Positions 1-7,120 of a stretch of DNA of 13,083 nt are shown one piece after another. The position numbers and the translations under genes were made by a program. Within the stretch, counting starts at the first letter, position 1. Each line of letters begins with the position of its first letter. The stretch is from UKL13-2 sp043768625 (GTDB lineage Bacteria; Pseudomonadota; Gammaproteobacteria; Burkholderiales; Usitatibacteraceae), in assembly GCA_043768625.1 (NCBI GenBank), contig JAYVKG010000203.1, forward strand, positions 1-13,083. The letters are read 5' to 3'. The notes beneath the pieces are model-generated. The model did not search any database and had not been told where the DNA came from. It was given only the letters and a program-made list of their open reading frames with translations.

Positions 1-300
1 ACACCGACGCGTACAGATTGAATATACGGATCATTTGCGCCAATTTTTGCGGCGAGCTCGCGCAATGCCGGTCCCATGTCGACATTTTCAATATCGATCA
101 CCAAACGTTCCGGATCTTTGACAAAAAAGTGTTGTACCTTGAGTGCGCTGGGCGACTCGAACGTGACGCGGGTATATTCGTTGGCCGGCCACACCCGCGC
201 GGAAGAAACTTTGCTGGCTGCGTCAGCATGGCTGGCCAGCAGCGGCGATAACATCAGTGGCAGCGATAGGAATGTCCTGCGGCCAAGACTGGTGCCGCAT
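1..300 (-). CDS. amiC: N-acetylmuramoyl-L-alanine amidase AmiC, N-terminal part (cut by left window edge; start region apparently frameshifted)
   Basis: Periplasmic cell-wall amidase that cleaves the bond between MurNAc and the stem peptide during daughter-cell separation. Only the N-terminus is present. Read with codons starting at 299, 296 and so on, the frame shows a twin-arginine signal (GRRTFLSLPLMLSPLL, then ASHADA) followed by an AMIN-type domain that localises such amidases to the septum (RVWPANEYTRVTFESP, then FFVKDPERLVIDIENVDMGP); the catalytic domain lies beyond base 1. The gene follows tsaE by a few bases on the same strand, as tsaE-amiB does in E. coli. Oddity: this frame has no ATG, GTG, TTG or CTG between the ATG at 476, deep inside tsaE, and the Arg pair. 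The ATG at 300 is one frame off. Removing one A of the AA at 285-286 would give MRHQSGRRTFL, an ideal Tat start. A rare ATT start near 356 is the alternative. The assignment to AmiC rests on the AMIN domain and Tat signal; the start is uncertain. Confidence 0.8.
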
Positions 301-307
301 TCAACGG

Positions 308-832
308 TTACGTGGTGGCGTTGTCCGGAAGCGGCGGATGCGGCAGGGCTGATAATAACTGCTTCCCCCGCTCTGTCATCGCTACAATTTGTGCCAGTCG
401 CCCTGCTGTCAGGGTGGCTTTCAATAAGATTGTGAGGTCCGGCGGAGGCAACAATTCCCCGGCCTTCTCCGGCCATTCCACCAGACAAATATTCGTCTCG
501 TTGAAGAGATCGCGAAATCCGGCTTCTTGCCATTCCTCAGGTTCGCCGAAGCGATAAAAATCAAAGTGATACAAGTTTAACCTAGAAACTACGTAAAGTT
601 CAACTAACGTATAAGTAGGGCTTTTTACGCGTCCACCGAAGCCCATCCCCCGCAACAGACCACGGCACAAGGTCGTCTTGCCCGCACCCAAATCGCCAGT
701 CAAATAAATAAGCGCCCCAGCGGCATTTTGTTGCAGTCCGCGCGCCAACGCAGCGCCCAGAGCCAGCGTCGCAGACTCATCCAACAGCGGTACAGACAAG
801 CTATCGTTCGCACTCAAAATGGGATGGATCAC
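308..832 (-). CDS. tsaE: tRNA threonylcarbamoyladenosine biosynthesis ATPase TsaE
   Basis: Cytoplasmic P-loop ATPase that works with TsaB and TsaD to transfer the threonylcarbamoyl group onto A37 of ANN-decoding tRNAs (t6A). The 174-residue product has the Walker A motif GDLGAGKTT at about 46-54, the family motif SPTYTLVE at 71-78, the YHFDFYRF segment at 88-95 and the VEWPEK motif near 118. It is slightly longer than the usual 150-160 residues because of extra residues at the C-terminus (from about 155 on). The start at 832 gives the normal N-terminus, with no strong Shine-Dalgarno visible. It diverges from queG by 14 bp and precedes amiC on the same strand, a recognised proteobacterial arrangement. 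The identification is secure. Confidence 0.95.
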   Translation of the reverse strand: MIHPILSANDSLSVPLLDESATLALGAALARGLQQNAAGALIYLTGDLGAGKTTLCRGLLRGMGFGGRVKSPTYTLVELYVVSRLNLYHFDFYRFGEPEEWQEAGFRDLFNETNICLVEWPEKAGELLPPPDLTILLKATLTAGRLAQIVAMTERGKQLLSALPHPPLPDNATT

Positions 833-846
833 GCTAAACTCAAAAA

Positions 847-1944
847 ATGACGCCGCCTACCATCGTTGACTTTACGCATCTCACCACCGAAATAAAAACT
901 TGGGGCCGTGCACTCGGCTTTCAGGAAATTGGCATCAGTGATACCGAACTCACGCTTGAAGAAAATTATCTTCAGCAATGGCTTGGCAAGGGCTATCAAG
1001 GTGAAATGGATTATATGGCTCGTCACGGCACCGCGCGCACCCGACCGGGTGAATTGGTGCCAGGCACATTGCGGGTAATTTCGGTGCGGTTGAATTACCA
1101 GCCGCCCGAGGCGCGCGACAGTTGGGAAACGATCCAAGATCCGGAAGCGGCGTTCATTTCGCGCTACGCCCTTGGACGTGATTATCACAAAGTATTGCGC
1201 GGCAAACTGCAAACTCTGGCGCACCGTATTGAGAGCGAAATTGGCACTTTTCAGTACCGGGTATTCGCCGACTCGGCACCGGTGATGGAGGTCGCGCTTG
1301 CGCGCAAGGCGGGGCTTGGCTGGCGCGGCAAGCACACCTTGTTGCTCACCCGCGAAGCAGGTTCTATGTTTTTTCTGGGCGAGCTTTACACCGATTTGCC
1401 GCTGCCGGTAGACGACGTAATTACCGCCCACTGCGGTACCTGCACAAAGTGCATCGATATCTGTCCCACCCAAGCCATCATCGCTGCCTACCAGCTGGAT
1501 GCGAGACGCTGCATCTCATATCTCACCATCGAACACCAAGGCGCAATTCCACTGGAACTGCGACCGCTGATCGGCAATCGCATTTACGGCTGTGACGATT
1601 GCCAGTTGGCCTGTCCGTGGAATAAGTTCGCGAGCGTGAGCAACGAAGCTGATTTCAACGTACGCAACGGCCTTGATGATGTGACCTTGGTGGCGCTTTT
1701 TCGATGGAGTGTGGAGGATTTTAATCAGCGACTTGAGGGTTCACCGATTCGTCGAATTGGACACGAGCGCTGGTTGCGCAATATTTCAGTTGCGTTGGGG
1801 AATGCGCTGACAACGGGGCGCAATAGTGACGCCATTACCGAGATAATTACCGCGCTCCGCGTGCGCAGGGATCACCCGTCTGCGATGGTGCGCGAGCACA
1901 TCGAATGGGCGCTCAAGCAAGTGCCTGCTGGATTTTCAAGCTGA
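847..1944 (+). CDS. queG: Epoxyqueuosine reductase QueG
   Basis: Catalyses the last step of queuosine synthesis: cobalamin-dependent reduction of epoxyqueuosine to queuosine at the wobble position (34) of GUN tRNAs, in the cytoplasm. The 365-residue protein shows both ferredoxin-like 4Fe-4S sites: Cys196, Cys199, Cys202 and Cys206 (CGTCTKCIDICPT), and Cys222 (RRCISY) with Cys249, Cys252 and Cys256 (CDDCQLACPW). The FADSAPV segment (Asp142) matches the conserved active-site Asp region. The C-terminal part resembles the HEAT-like region of the family. The length is typical. The start at 847 lies 14 bp from the divergent tsaE start, so the promoters of the two genes must overlap coding sequence. 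The 3' end overlaps the convergent YkgJ-like gene by 9 bp. In E. coli, nnr (yjeF) lies between queG and tsaE; here it is absent. Confidence 0.96.
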   Translation: MTPPTIVDFTHLTTEIKTWGRALGFQEIGISDTELTLEENYLQQWLGKGYQGEMDYMARHGTARTRPGELVPGTLRVISVRLNYQPPEARDSWETIQDPEAAFISRYALGRDYHKVLRGKLQTLAHRIESEIGTFQYRVFADSAPVMEVALARKAGLGWRGKHTLLLTREAGSMFFLGELYTDLPLPVDDVITAHCGTCTKCIDICPTQAIIAAYQLDARRCISYLTIEHQGAIPLELRPLIGNRIYGCDDCQLACPWNKFASVSNEADFNVRNGLDDVTLVALFRWSVEDFNQRLEGSPIRRIGHERWLRNISVALGNALTTGRNSDAITEIITALRVRRDHPSAMVREHIEWALKQVPAGFSS

Positions 1945-2616
1945 AACAAACGCTTTTTTTCCATCGCGATATCGCCTCGCCGATTTCGGATTTTCCATGG
2001 CTTCAATTAGCGCTGCGTGCAATTCATAACGATGCGTATCGCGTCCGGCGTCCTCAATACCTCGCGCATAGCCCAACGCCACTGCATTGCCAGCAAGACG
2101 CAAACCATCATCTTCGAGCGCTCCGCTGAGCGGTTCGGCCGGGGCCTCGAACGCGTTGCGACAGGTATCAACGGACAACGAGTAATACTTGCGGCAAGCC
2201 GCAGGGCGCGCTTCATAAACACTGCAAGCACCATTTTCCAGCAACGCGCAGGCAATTCCCGCCCGGGTGTGTTGCAGCGGCGCGAGCGGCACTATGCGCA
2301 CCTTGTTGGCGTTTAGGCGAATTTTAATATCAGCCTGCGTCGCGGCCGACATGCGGGTCTGAATATGACTGGCTAATACAAACGCTTCATATGGCCGGAT
2401 TTCAACGCGCTGATGGCAGCAGTAATTACACCCGCGCTGGCAGGCCAGCGTCAACTCCGCCGCGGCAATAACGGTATCCTGCTCGCGTGCAAGGCGCGCA
2501 TACATCCGCACCACCTGCAGCCGTACAGCATCAGCATCGCGAGCCGGTGTGCTGCGCGCGGTGGCACGTTCTTGTTCAAACACCGCTTGTAAAGCCGCGG
2601 ATACCGTTTCTGCCAC
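1936..2616 (-). CDS. YkgJ-family cysteine-cluster protein (putative zinc or iron chelating)
   Basis: Protein of the CxxCxxCC / YkgJ family, whose members are thought to bind a metal or Fe-S centre through conserved cysteines; no reaction is established. The 226-residue product has Cys59, Cys63, Cys66 and Cys67 (CQRGCNYCC), then Cys123, Cys131 and Cys141 (with EARPAACRKY around the last) and Cys152, the typical family spacing. No signal peptide or membrane segment is visible, so it is probably cytoplasmic. The start is a GTG at 2616; no ATG or TTG is in frame between it and htpG, and no clear Shine-Dalgarno precedes it. It lies 31 bp downstream of htpG on the same strand and may be cotranscribed with it or translated by reinitiation. 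Its stop lies inside the queG coding end, leaving no room for an intergenic terminator. Confidence 0.85.
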   Translation of the reverse strand: MAETVSAALQAVFEQERATARSTPARDADAVRLQVVRMYARLAREQDTVIAAAELTLACQRGCNYCCHQRVEIRPYEAFVLASHIQTRMSAATQADIKIRLNANKVRIVPLAPLQHTRAGIACALLENGACSVYEARPAACRKYYSLSVDTCRNAFEAPAEPLSGALEDDGLRLAGNAVALGYARGIEDAGRDTHRYELHAALIEAMENPKSARRYRDGKKAFVSA

Positions 2617-2647
2617 GGTCAGCGTGACAAACTTTTGTTGATTCGTT

Positions 2648-4555
2648 TCATGGCGTGGCGCCCACGATCAACTTGTTGACGCGCTTGACAAACGTCGCCG
2701 GATCTTCGAGCTGACCACCTTCTGCCAGCAGCGCCTGGTCGAGCAATACCTGAGACCATTCCGTGAATGTTTCGCCGTCAGCCAGCTTCATCTTCGATAT
2801 CAACGCGTGCTCAGGATTGATTTCCAGAATTGGCTGTGAGGCGTTGACCTTTTGCCCGGCGGCTTTCAACATGCGCTCAAGATTGCCCGAAAGCTCATTC
2901 TCATCCACCACCAGACAGGCAGGTGAATCGGTAAGCCGATGGGTAACGCGAACCTCCTTAACCTTGTCGCCCAGCGCCGTCTTTATTTTCTCGATCAGCG
3001 GCTTGAATTCATCAGCCACTTTCTCCTGCGCCTTTTTCTCTGCTTCGTCTGCCAAGGCACCCAGATCCAAATCCCCCTTGGCCACTGACTGGAGCTTCTT
3101 GCCATCGAATTCCTCAAACTGGCCGAGCCACCACTCGTCAACACTCTCAGTGAACAAAATAACCTCAATGCCCTTCTTCTTGAATACCTCCAGGTGCGGG
3201 CTGTTCTTGGCCGCCGCAAAGCTATCCGCCGTCACGTAATAAATTTTATCCTGTCCCTGTTTCATGCGCGACACATAATCGGCAAACGATACGGTTTGTG
3301 CATCGTCGGCATTGTGCGTGGAGGCGAACCGCATCAGCTTGGCAAGTTTTTCCTTGTTGGCAAAATCCTCACCCAGTCCTTCCTTGAAGACGCGGCCAAA
3401 TGCGTTCCAGAACGTTGCGTATTTTTCTTTGTTATTCTCGGCCAGATCTTCCAGCAACCCAATGATTTTTTTAACGCTGCCATTTTTGATTGCATCGACG
3501 TCTTTTGACTCTTGCAGAATTTCACGTGACACATTAAGAGGCAGGTTATTGGAATCGACCACCCCTTTCACGAAACGCAGATAGCGGGGCAGCAGGTGTT
3601 CCGCGTCATCCATGATGAATACGCGTTTCACATATAATTTCACGCCGCGTTTGGCGTCGCGATCAAACATGTCGAACGGCGCTTTCGAGGGCAGGTACAA
3701 AAGCTCGGTATATTCGTGCTTACCCTCGACTTTCGCATGCGTCCATGCCAGCGGCTTTTCCCAATCGTGCGATACGTGTTTGTAAAATTCCTCGTACTCG
3801 GCTTCGGTAATGTCGTTCTTGCTTCGGGTCCACAAAGCGCTGGCCTTGTTGATCGTTTCAAATTCATCCTTGGTCACATCTGCCTGCTTGTCCTTGTCCC
3901 ATTCGGTCTTTTGCATAACGATCGGCATCTGGATGTGATCCGAGTACTTGCGGATAATCGATTTGACCCGCCAGTCATCGAGGAATTCCTTGGCGTCTTC
4001 CTTCAAATGCAGCGTAACTTCGGTGCCACGAGATGTTTTTTCGATGCTCTCCAATGTGAATTCACCATCACCGCTGCTTTCCCAGCGCACGCCGTCACTG
4101 GCCGGCGCGCCCGCCAACCGGGTGATCAGGGTAACTTTGTCGGAGACGATAAAGGCGGAATAAAAGCCCACGCCGAATTGGCCGATCAGGCTAGCGTCCT
4201 TTTGCTGGTCGCCGGTAAGCTTGGCAAAAAATTCCTTGGTGCCGGATTTCGCAATTGTGCCGATGTTGGCAATCACCTCATCGCGCGACATGCCGATGCC
4301 ATTGTCAACGATGGTGATGGTGCCGGCCGTCTTGTCGACAGATACCCGGATTTTTAAATCGGTGTCATTCTCATTTAGAGCTGAATTGGTGACGGCAGAA
4401 AATCGCAACTTGTCAATGGCATCAGACGCATTGGATATCAGTTCGCGCAGGAAGATTTCGCGATTGGAATAGAGCGAATGAATCATCAGCTGCAATAGCT
4501 GTTTGACCTCGGTCTGAAACGATAAGGTCTGTTTTGGTTCGGTAGCGGTCGTCAT
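2648..4555 (-). CDS. htpG: Molecular chaperone HtpG (Hsp90)
   Basis: Bacterial Hsp90, a cytosolic dimeric ATP-dependent chaperone that remodels client proteins with the DnaK system. The 635-residue length is normal (E. coli about 624). The N-terminal GHKL ATPase domain shows Glu38, Asn42 and Asp45 in RELISNASDA, the DNGIGM motif from Asp84, the ATP-lid glycines in GQFGVGFYSAF (from about 125) and GTEVTLHLKED. The middle domain (about 235-500; e.g. SKAPFDMFD, LPLNVSREILQES) and the C-terminal dimerisation domain are complete. The start at 4555 is preceded by a good Shine-Dalgarno (GGAG, plus-strand positions 4562-4565). A sigma-32-like promoter lies about 45-73 bp upstream, consistent with heat-shock control. 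No defect is seen. Confidence 0.98.
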   Translation of the reverse strand: MTTATEPKQTLSFQTEVKQLLQLMIHSLYSNREIFLRELISNASDAIDKLRFSAVTNSALNENDTDLKIRVSVDKTAGTITIVDNGIGMSRDEVIANIGTIAKSGTKEFFAKLTGDQQKDASLIGQFGVGFYSAFIVSDKVTLITRLAGAPASDGVRWESSGDGEFTLESIEKTSRGTEVTLHLKEDAKEFLDDWRVKSIIRKYSDHIQMPIVMQKTEWDKDKQADVTKDEFETINKASALWTRSKNDITEAEYEEFYKHVSHDWEKPLAWTHAKVEGKHEYTELLYLPSKAPFDMFDRDAKRGVKLYVKRVFIMDDAEHLLPRYLRFVKGVVDSNNLPLNVSREILQESKDVDAIKNGSVKKIIGLLEDLAENNKEKYATFWNAFGRVFKEGLGEDFANKEKLAKLMRFASTHNADDAQTVSFADYVSRMKQGQDKIYYVTADSFAAAKNSPHLEVFKKKGIEVILFTESVDEWWLGQFEEFDGKKLQSVAKGDLDLGALADEAEKKAQEKVADEFKPLIEKIKTALGDKVKEVRVTHRLTDSPACLVVDENELSGNLERMLKAAGQKVNASQPILEINPEHALISKMKLADGETFTEWSQVLLDQALLAEGGQLEDPATFVKRVNKLIVGATP

Positions 4556-4583
4556 GTTTAACTCCGTGGTAATCGATGTTTAA
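4554..4583. repeat. Pair of 8-bp direct repeats in the htpG leader
   Basis: ATGTTTAA occurs at 4554-4561, spanning the htpG start codon, and again at 4576-4583, 22 bp away. On the transcript this is TTAAACAT twice, one copy ending in the ATG. It could be coincidence in a short AT-rich leader; no function is assigned. Confidence 0.3.
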
Positions 4584-4599
4584 ATCAAGTTTGCATGGC

Positions 4600-4628
4600 A
4601 AATGCGGGTGAGGCAGCATTTTTTCAAG
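4600..4628 (-). promoter_or_regulatory. Sigma-32-type heat-shock promoter of htpG
   Basis: On the minus strand, a perfect CTTGAAA -35 element (plus-strand 4622-4628) is followed after 15 bases by CGCATTT (plus-strand 4600-4606), which matches 6 of 7 positions of the CCCATNT -10 core. The 15-base gap is within the 11-16 range described for this sigma factor in E. coli. Transcription would begin near 4592, giving a leader of about 37 bases before the htpG ATG. That htpG is a known sigma-32 target elsewhere supports the call. The start site is inferred. Confidence 0.75.
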
Positions 4629-4671
4629 TGCTAAAATCCCTGCAGCAGCATAAATTTTACCGGAGAAATTA

Positions 4672-5979
4672 ATGCGCCATTCGCACTCAATGGGCTTGAC
4701 CGCCTTTTTGGCCGCTGCATTCATGCTGCATACGGGTTTGGCGATGGCCGATACCATCAGCGTAATTACGTCTTTTCCAAAAGAGCTGACGGAGGCCTAC
4801 AAAAAAGCTTATGAGGCCAAATATCCGAATGACAAAATTGAAATTCTTAATAAAAACACGTCAGCCGGCATCGCGTACATCCGCGAACAATCTGCGGGAA
4901 GTCGGCCTGAAGTATTCTGGGCCTCTGCGCCGGATGCATTTGCAGTGCTCGCATCGGCAAAACTGCTGCAAAAAGTGGCCGGAGGCAACCCAAATATTCC
5001 TGACAAAGTCGGCAATTATCCAATCAATGATCCAGATGGTCTATACAAGGGTCAGGCGCTGGCGGGATACGGCATCATGTGGAATACGCGCTACACCAAG
5101 GCCAACAAATTACCTGATCCGAAAGAGTGGGCCGATTTGATGGCACCGGTCTATTTCGGCCACTTGGCCATCTCTTCGCCGTCGCGGTCGGGCACCACCC
5201 ACCTGACCGTAGAAACCATTCTGCAAGGTGAAGGCTGGGAGAAAGGCTGGAATCAAATTCTACGCATCGCCGGCAATTGTGCCGCGGTCACAGAACGCTC
5301 TTTCGGGGTTCCGGATGGCGTATCGAGTGGGCAATTCGGCGTAGGACTGGTGATCGATTTTTTTGGTCTGGCTGCGAAAAATTCCGGCTTCCCGGTAGAG
5401 TTTATTTATCCCGGCGTCACGGCAATTGTCCCGGCTAACATCGCCTTGATCGCTGGCGCCAAACATATTGAGGGAGGCAGGCGCTTTATCCAGTTCACGC
5501 TATCCGAAGAAGGCCAGGCACTGTTACTAGACAAGAAAATCAGCCGCTTACCGGTACTGCCGTCGATGTACGCCAAGGCAGGAGCAGGCTATCCGAACCC
5601 TTTTAGCGGTTCCATCAAAGCCACCGTAAATTTCGATTCCGGCCTATCGGAATCCCGTTACTACGTGGTGTCGTCGATGTTTGACCAGATCATTACCTTC
5701 CGCCATAAAGAATTGGTGGCGGCAACAAAGGCGATACACGACGCGGAAAAGCGCCTCTCGGGCAAGGCGAGTGTGCCGCTGGACGAGGCGCGGAAGCTCG
5801 CCTTTTCACCGCCTTTGTCCGATGCGCAAATTAAAGACACAGCATTAATCGCACTTTTTAAAGCCGACAAAAAAGACCCGGCCGCGACGGCGCAAAAGGC
5901 CAGGGTCGAGGAAGAATGGGCACAGAAAGTAAAAGCCAATTACGCGAAAGCGGTGGCTTTAGCTAGTAGCGTGAAATAA
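4672..5979 (+). CDS. Periplasmic ABC-type solute-binding protein, PgtC-like / iron-binding family, with long C-terminal extension
   Basis: Secreted type-2 periplasmic binding protein. Residues 1-26 form a signal peptide ending in AMA before DTISVITSFP. The mature part reads like family-1 binding proteins of the Fe3+/PgtC branch: SFPKELTEAYKKAYEAKYP near 34-52, RPEVFWASAPDAF at 78-90, GYGIMWNTRY near 132-141, then SSPSRSGTTHLTVE and GVTAIVPANIALIAGAKH. From memory it is closest to the phosphoglycerate-sensing protein PgtC of Salmonella, but that cannot be verified here, so no symbol is given. At 435 residues it is some 80-100 longer than most FbpA-like proteins; the extra C-terminus (from about 335) looks alpha-helical and Ala/Lys-rich. 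The start has a strong Shine-Dalgarno (GGAGA, 4662-4666). No permease or ATPase gene adjoins it: htpG diverges upstream and a terminator follows, so it is monocistronic. It may supply a distant transporter or act as a sensor. Ligand unknown. Confidence 0.8.
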   Translation: MRHSHSMGLTAFLAAAFMLHTGLAMADTISVITSFPKELTEAYKKAYEAKYPNDKIEILNKNTSAGIAYIREQSAGSRPEVFWASAPDAFAVLASAKLLQKVAGGNPNIPDKVGNYPINDPDGLYKGQALAGYGIMWNTRYTKANKLPDPKEWADLMAPVYFGHLAISSPSRSGTTHLTVETILQGEGWEKGWNQILRIAGNCAAVTERSFGVPDGVSSGQFGVGLVIDFFGLAAKNSGFPVEFIYPGVTAIVPANIALIAGAKHIEGGRRFIQFTLSEEGQALLLDKKISRLPVLPSMYAKAGAGYPNPFSGSIKATVNFDSGLSESRYYVVSSMFDQIITFRHKELVAATKAIHDAEKRLSGKASVPLDEARKLAFSPPLSDAQIKDTALIALFKADKKDPAATAQKARVEEEWAQKVKANYAKAVALASSVK

Positions 5980-6099
5980 GTTCAACGCACTTGCATAACG
6001 TGTTCAGCCTGTAGGACGAACAATATTCGGAACTTTATCGAAACGCGTCACTCAATATAAGTGCAGTTGTTTCCTTGAAGTGAGTGAGTGAGCAGCATC

Positions 6100-6132
6100 G
6101 GGGGCCGCAGGAGTGCGGCCCCCTTCTATTTT
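6100..6132 (+). terminator. Intrinsic terminator downstream of the solute-binding protein gene
   Basis: A perfect 10-bp GC-rich stem (GGGGGCCGCA at 6100-6109 with TGCGGCCCCC at 6114-6123) closes a 4-base GGAG loop and is followed by the T-rich tail TTCTATTTT. It lies 120 bp after the stop codon at 5979. There is no T-run on the other strand, so it acts only on plus-strand transcripts. Confidence 0.9.
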
Positions 6133-6190
6133 GTAGGACCAGTTGTCCGTCATCTGTGGGGCTGCATGTATGAAACGGGTTAGTGCAGCT

Positions 6191-6235
6191 GTTCGCGACC
6201 TGAGCGTTACGGGACAGTGCGGGGTCAACGCGAAC
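6191..6235. repeat. Inverted repeat in intergenic DNA
   Basis: GTTCGCG (6191-6197) is complementary to CGCGAAC (6229-6235), and the adjacent ACC (6198-6200) can pair with GGT (6223-6225) across a small bulge. There is no T-tract, so it is not a standard terminator. It may be an operator-like or structured RNA element downstream of the minus-strand unknown genes, or chance. Confidence 0.35.
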
Positions 6236-6311
6236 GGCCAATGTATTTTGCCGTTTTGAAAATAAGTGTTTTCGTTCATTCTGCCGTGCTTAATCCACCG
6301 AAACTAGACGA

Positions 6312-6563
6312 TTAATTAGCGTGGCTGATCAGTGGCAGCAGGCTTTCATGAAACCGCGCGATGTCCAGCGCGTTTTCGAATCGCTCTGGCACATGGGCCA
6401 TTACTTCGTGACGACTCTGCCCGGGTCCGGCGGCTAATAGCGCGGTGACCGCCGGCTGGCGGCTAACGCCAGAATGAACGTCGGCCGTGGTGGTGGTAGC
6501 CAGCTGCGTGCCAATTACCTTGCCATGTTCCATGATAACAATCAGTTTTCGCGGCGCACTCAT
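6312..6563 (-). CDS. Small hypothetical protein, coupled to the upstream unknown gene
   Basis: I do not recognise this 83-residue protein. It starts MSAPRKLIVIMEHGKVIGTQ, consistent with two beta strands, followed by a Thr-rich turn (ATTTTADVHSG), an Ala-rich helix (PAVTALLAAGPG) and a helical C-terminus (ENALDIARFHESLLPLI). No signal peptide, membrane segment or cysteine is present. Its ATG at 6563 overlaps the stop of the preceding gene as ATGA, indicating translational coupling and supporting both frames as real. It is probably soluble and cytoplasmic, and may act with its partner. No terminator is visible immediately downstream. Confidence 0.6.
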   Translation of the reverse strand: MSAPRKLIVIMEHGKVIGTQLATTTTADVHSGVSRQPAVTALLAAGPGQSRHEVMAHVPERFENALDIARFHESLLPLISHAN

Positions 6564-6934
6564 AGCAGATTTCCCAAGTTGAGGTTGTAGTCAATTTCTT
6601 GTTTGCCATTATTGTGAATGCGTGCTGTGTAATGGATCGGCAACGCGCCCTCATCGACACCTGACGAGATCACCACGCCCGGATCACGCACGATGAGCTC
6701 GGCATTAAATTGTTCGAGCCGCAGATTAGGCGTAACCAGCGCAACGCCCACATCGGTGCCTGCGCCAAACCAGAATTCCCAGTAGTGGGTGGCGCCTGGT
6801 GCAATGGTGGTTACTGGGCCCACATTTCGAAACAGTGGCATGGCAAACCCCTTTTTTGGTCGATCTATATCTATTAAGCGTACAAAGAGCGTCCCACCGG
6901 CTAAGCGCGGCGGGAAAGTTTCAACCGGTTTCAT
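6560..6934 (-). CDS. Hypothetical beta-rich protein, first gene of an unknown two-gene unit
   Basis: Unrecognised 124-residue protein. The sequence alternates hydrophobic and polar residues (TLFVRLIDID, ATHYWEFWFGAGTDVGVAL, FNAELIVRDPGVVI, IHYTARIHNNGKQEIDYNLNL), which suggests a beta-sandwich fold. It is rich in aromatic residues, has no cysteine and no signal peptide. The annotated start at 6934 has no clear Shine-Dalgarno. The in-frame ATG at 6841 (residue 32, MPLFRNVGP) is preceded by an AGGGG-like site and may be the true start, giving a 93-residue protein. Its stop overlaps the next start (ATGA). It lies 186 bp downstream of the TPP-enzyme gene on the same strand, with no terminator seen between them, so read-through is possible. 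Confidence 0.6.
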   Translation of the reverse strand: MKPVETFPPRLAGGTLFVRLIDIDRPKKGFAMPLFRNVGPVTTIAPGATHYWEFWFGAGTDVGVALVTPNLRLEQFNAELIVRDPGVVISSGVDEGALPIHYTARIHNNGKQEIDYNLNLGNLL

Positions 6935-7120
6935 GCTGTGCTACAACAGCATCACCACATCGCATGGGCGACAATAAATCTCAACATGCGACGTTCGTGA
7001 TTTCACTGAATGGCGCCAACAGGCAAATGATGACAAAGCCAAAGTCTAGCACTGGCCTGCCGTCACAGGACTTTATGCTCTAAATACCCCGGCATTGCTG
7101 GCATTTTCTATTTCGCATCT

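Larger units (their letters stand above)
5980..6311. other. Intergenic stretch without a supported gene
   Basis: These 332 bases between the solute-binding protein gene and the unknown minus-strand pair hold an intrinsic terminator (6100-6132), a short GAGT-type tandem run at about 6081-6091 and an inverted repeat at 6191-6235. The open frames on the minus strand here (for example 6052-6279) have no recognisable protein features and run across the terminator hairpin, so I do not call a gene. Confidence 0.6.

Noticed and set aside
76..435. Plus-strand 119-codon open frame
   Set aside because: It is antisense to amiC and the end of tsaE, both of which show clear domain motifs; the translation has no recognisable feature.
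829..1473. Minus-strand 214-codon open frame
   Set aside because: It lies antisense to queG, whose iron-sulfur motifs prove the plus strand; the translation looks like a shadow frame.
3716..4357. Plus-strand 213-codon open frame
   Set aside because: Antisense to the conserved ATPase domain of htpG and without its own start signals or motifs.
6052..6279. Minus-strand 75-codon frame in the intergenic region
   Set aside because: It runs across the terminator hairpin and shows no protein-like pattern or Shine-Dalgarno.
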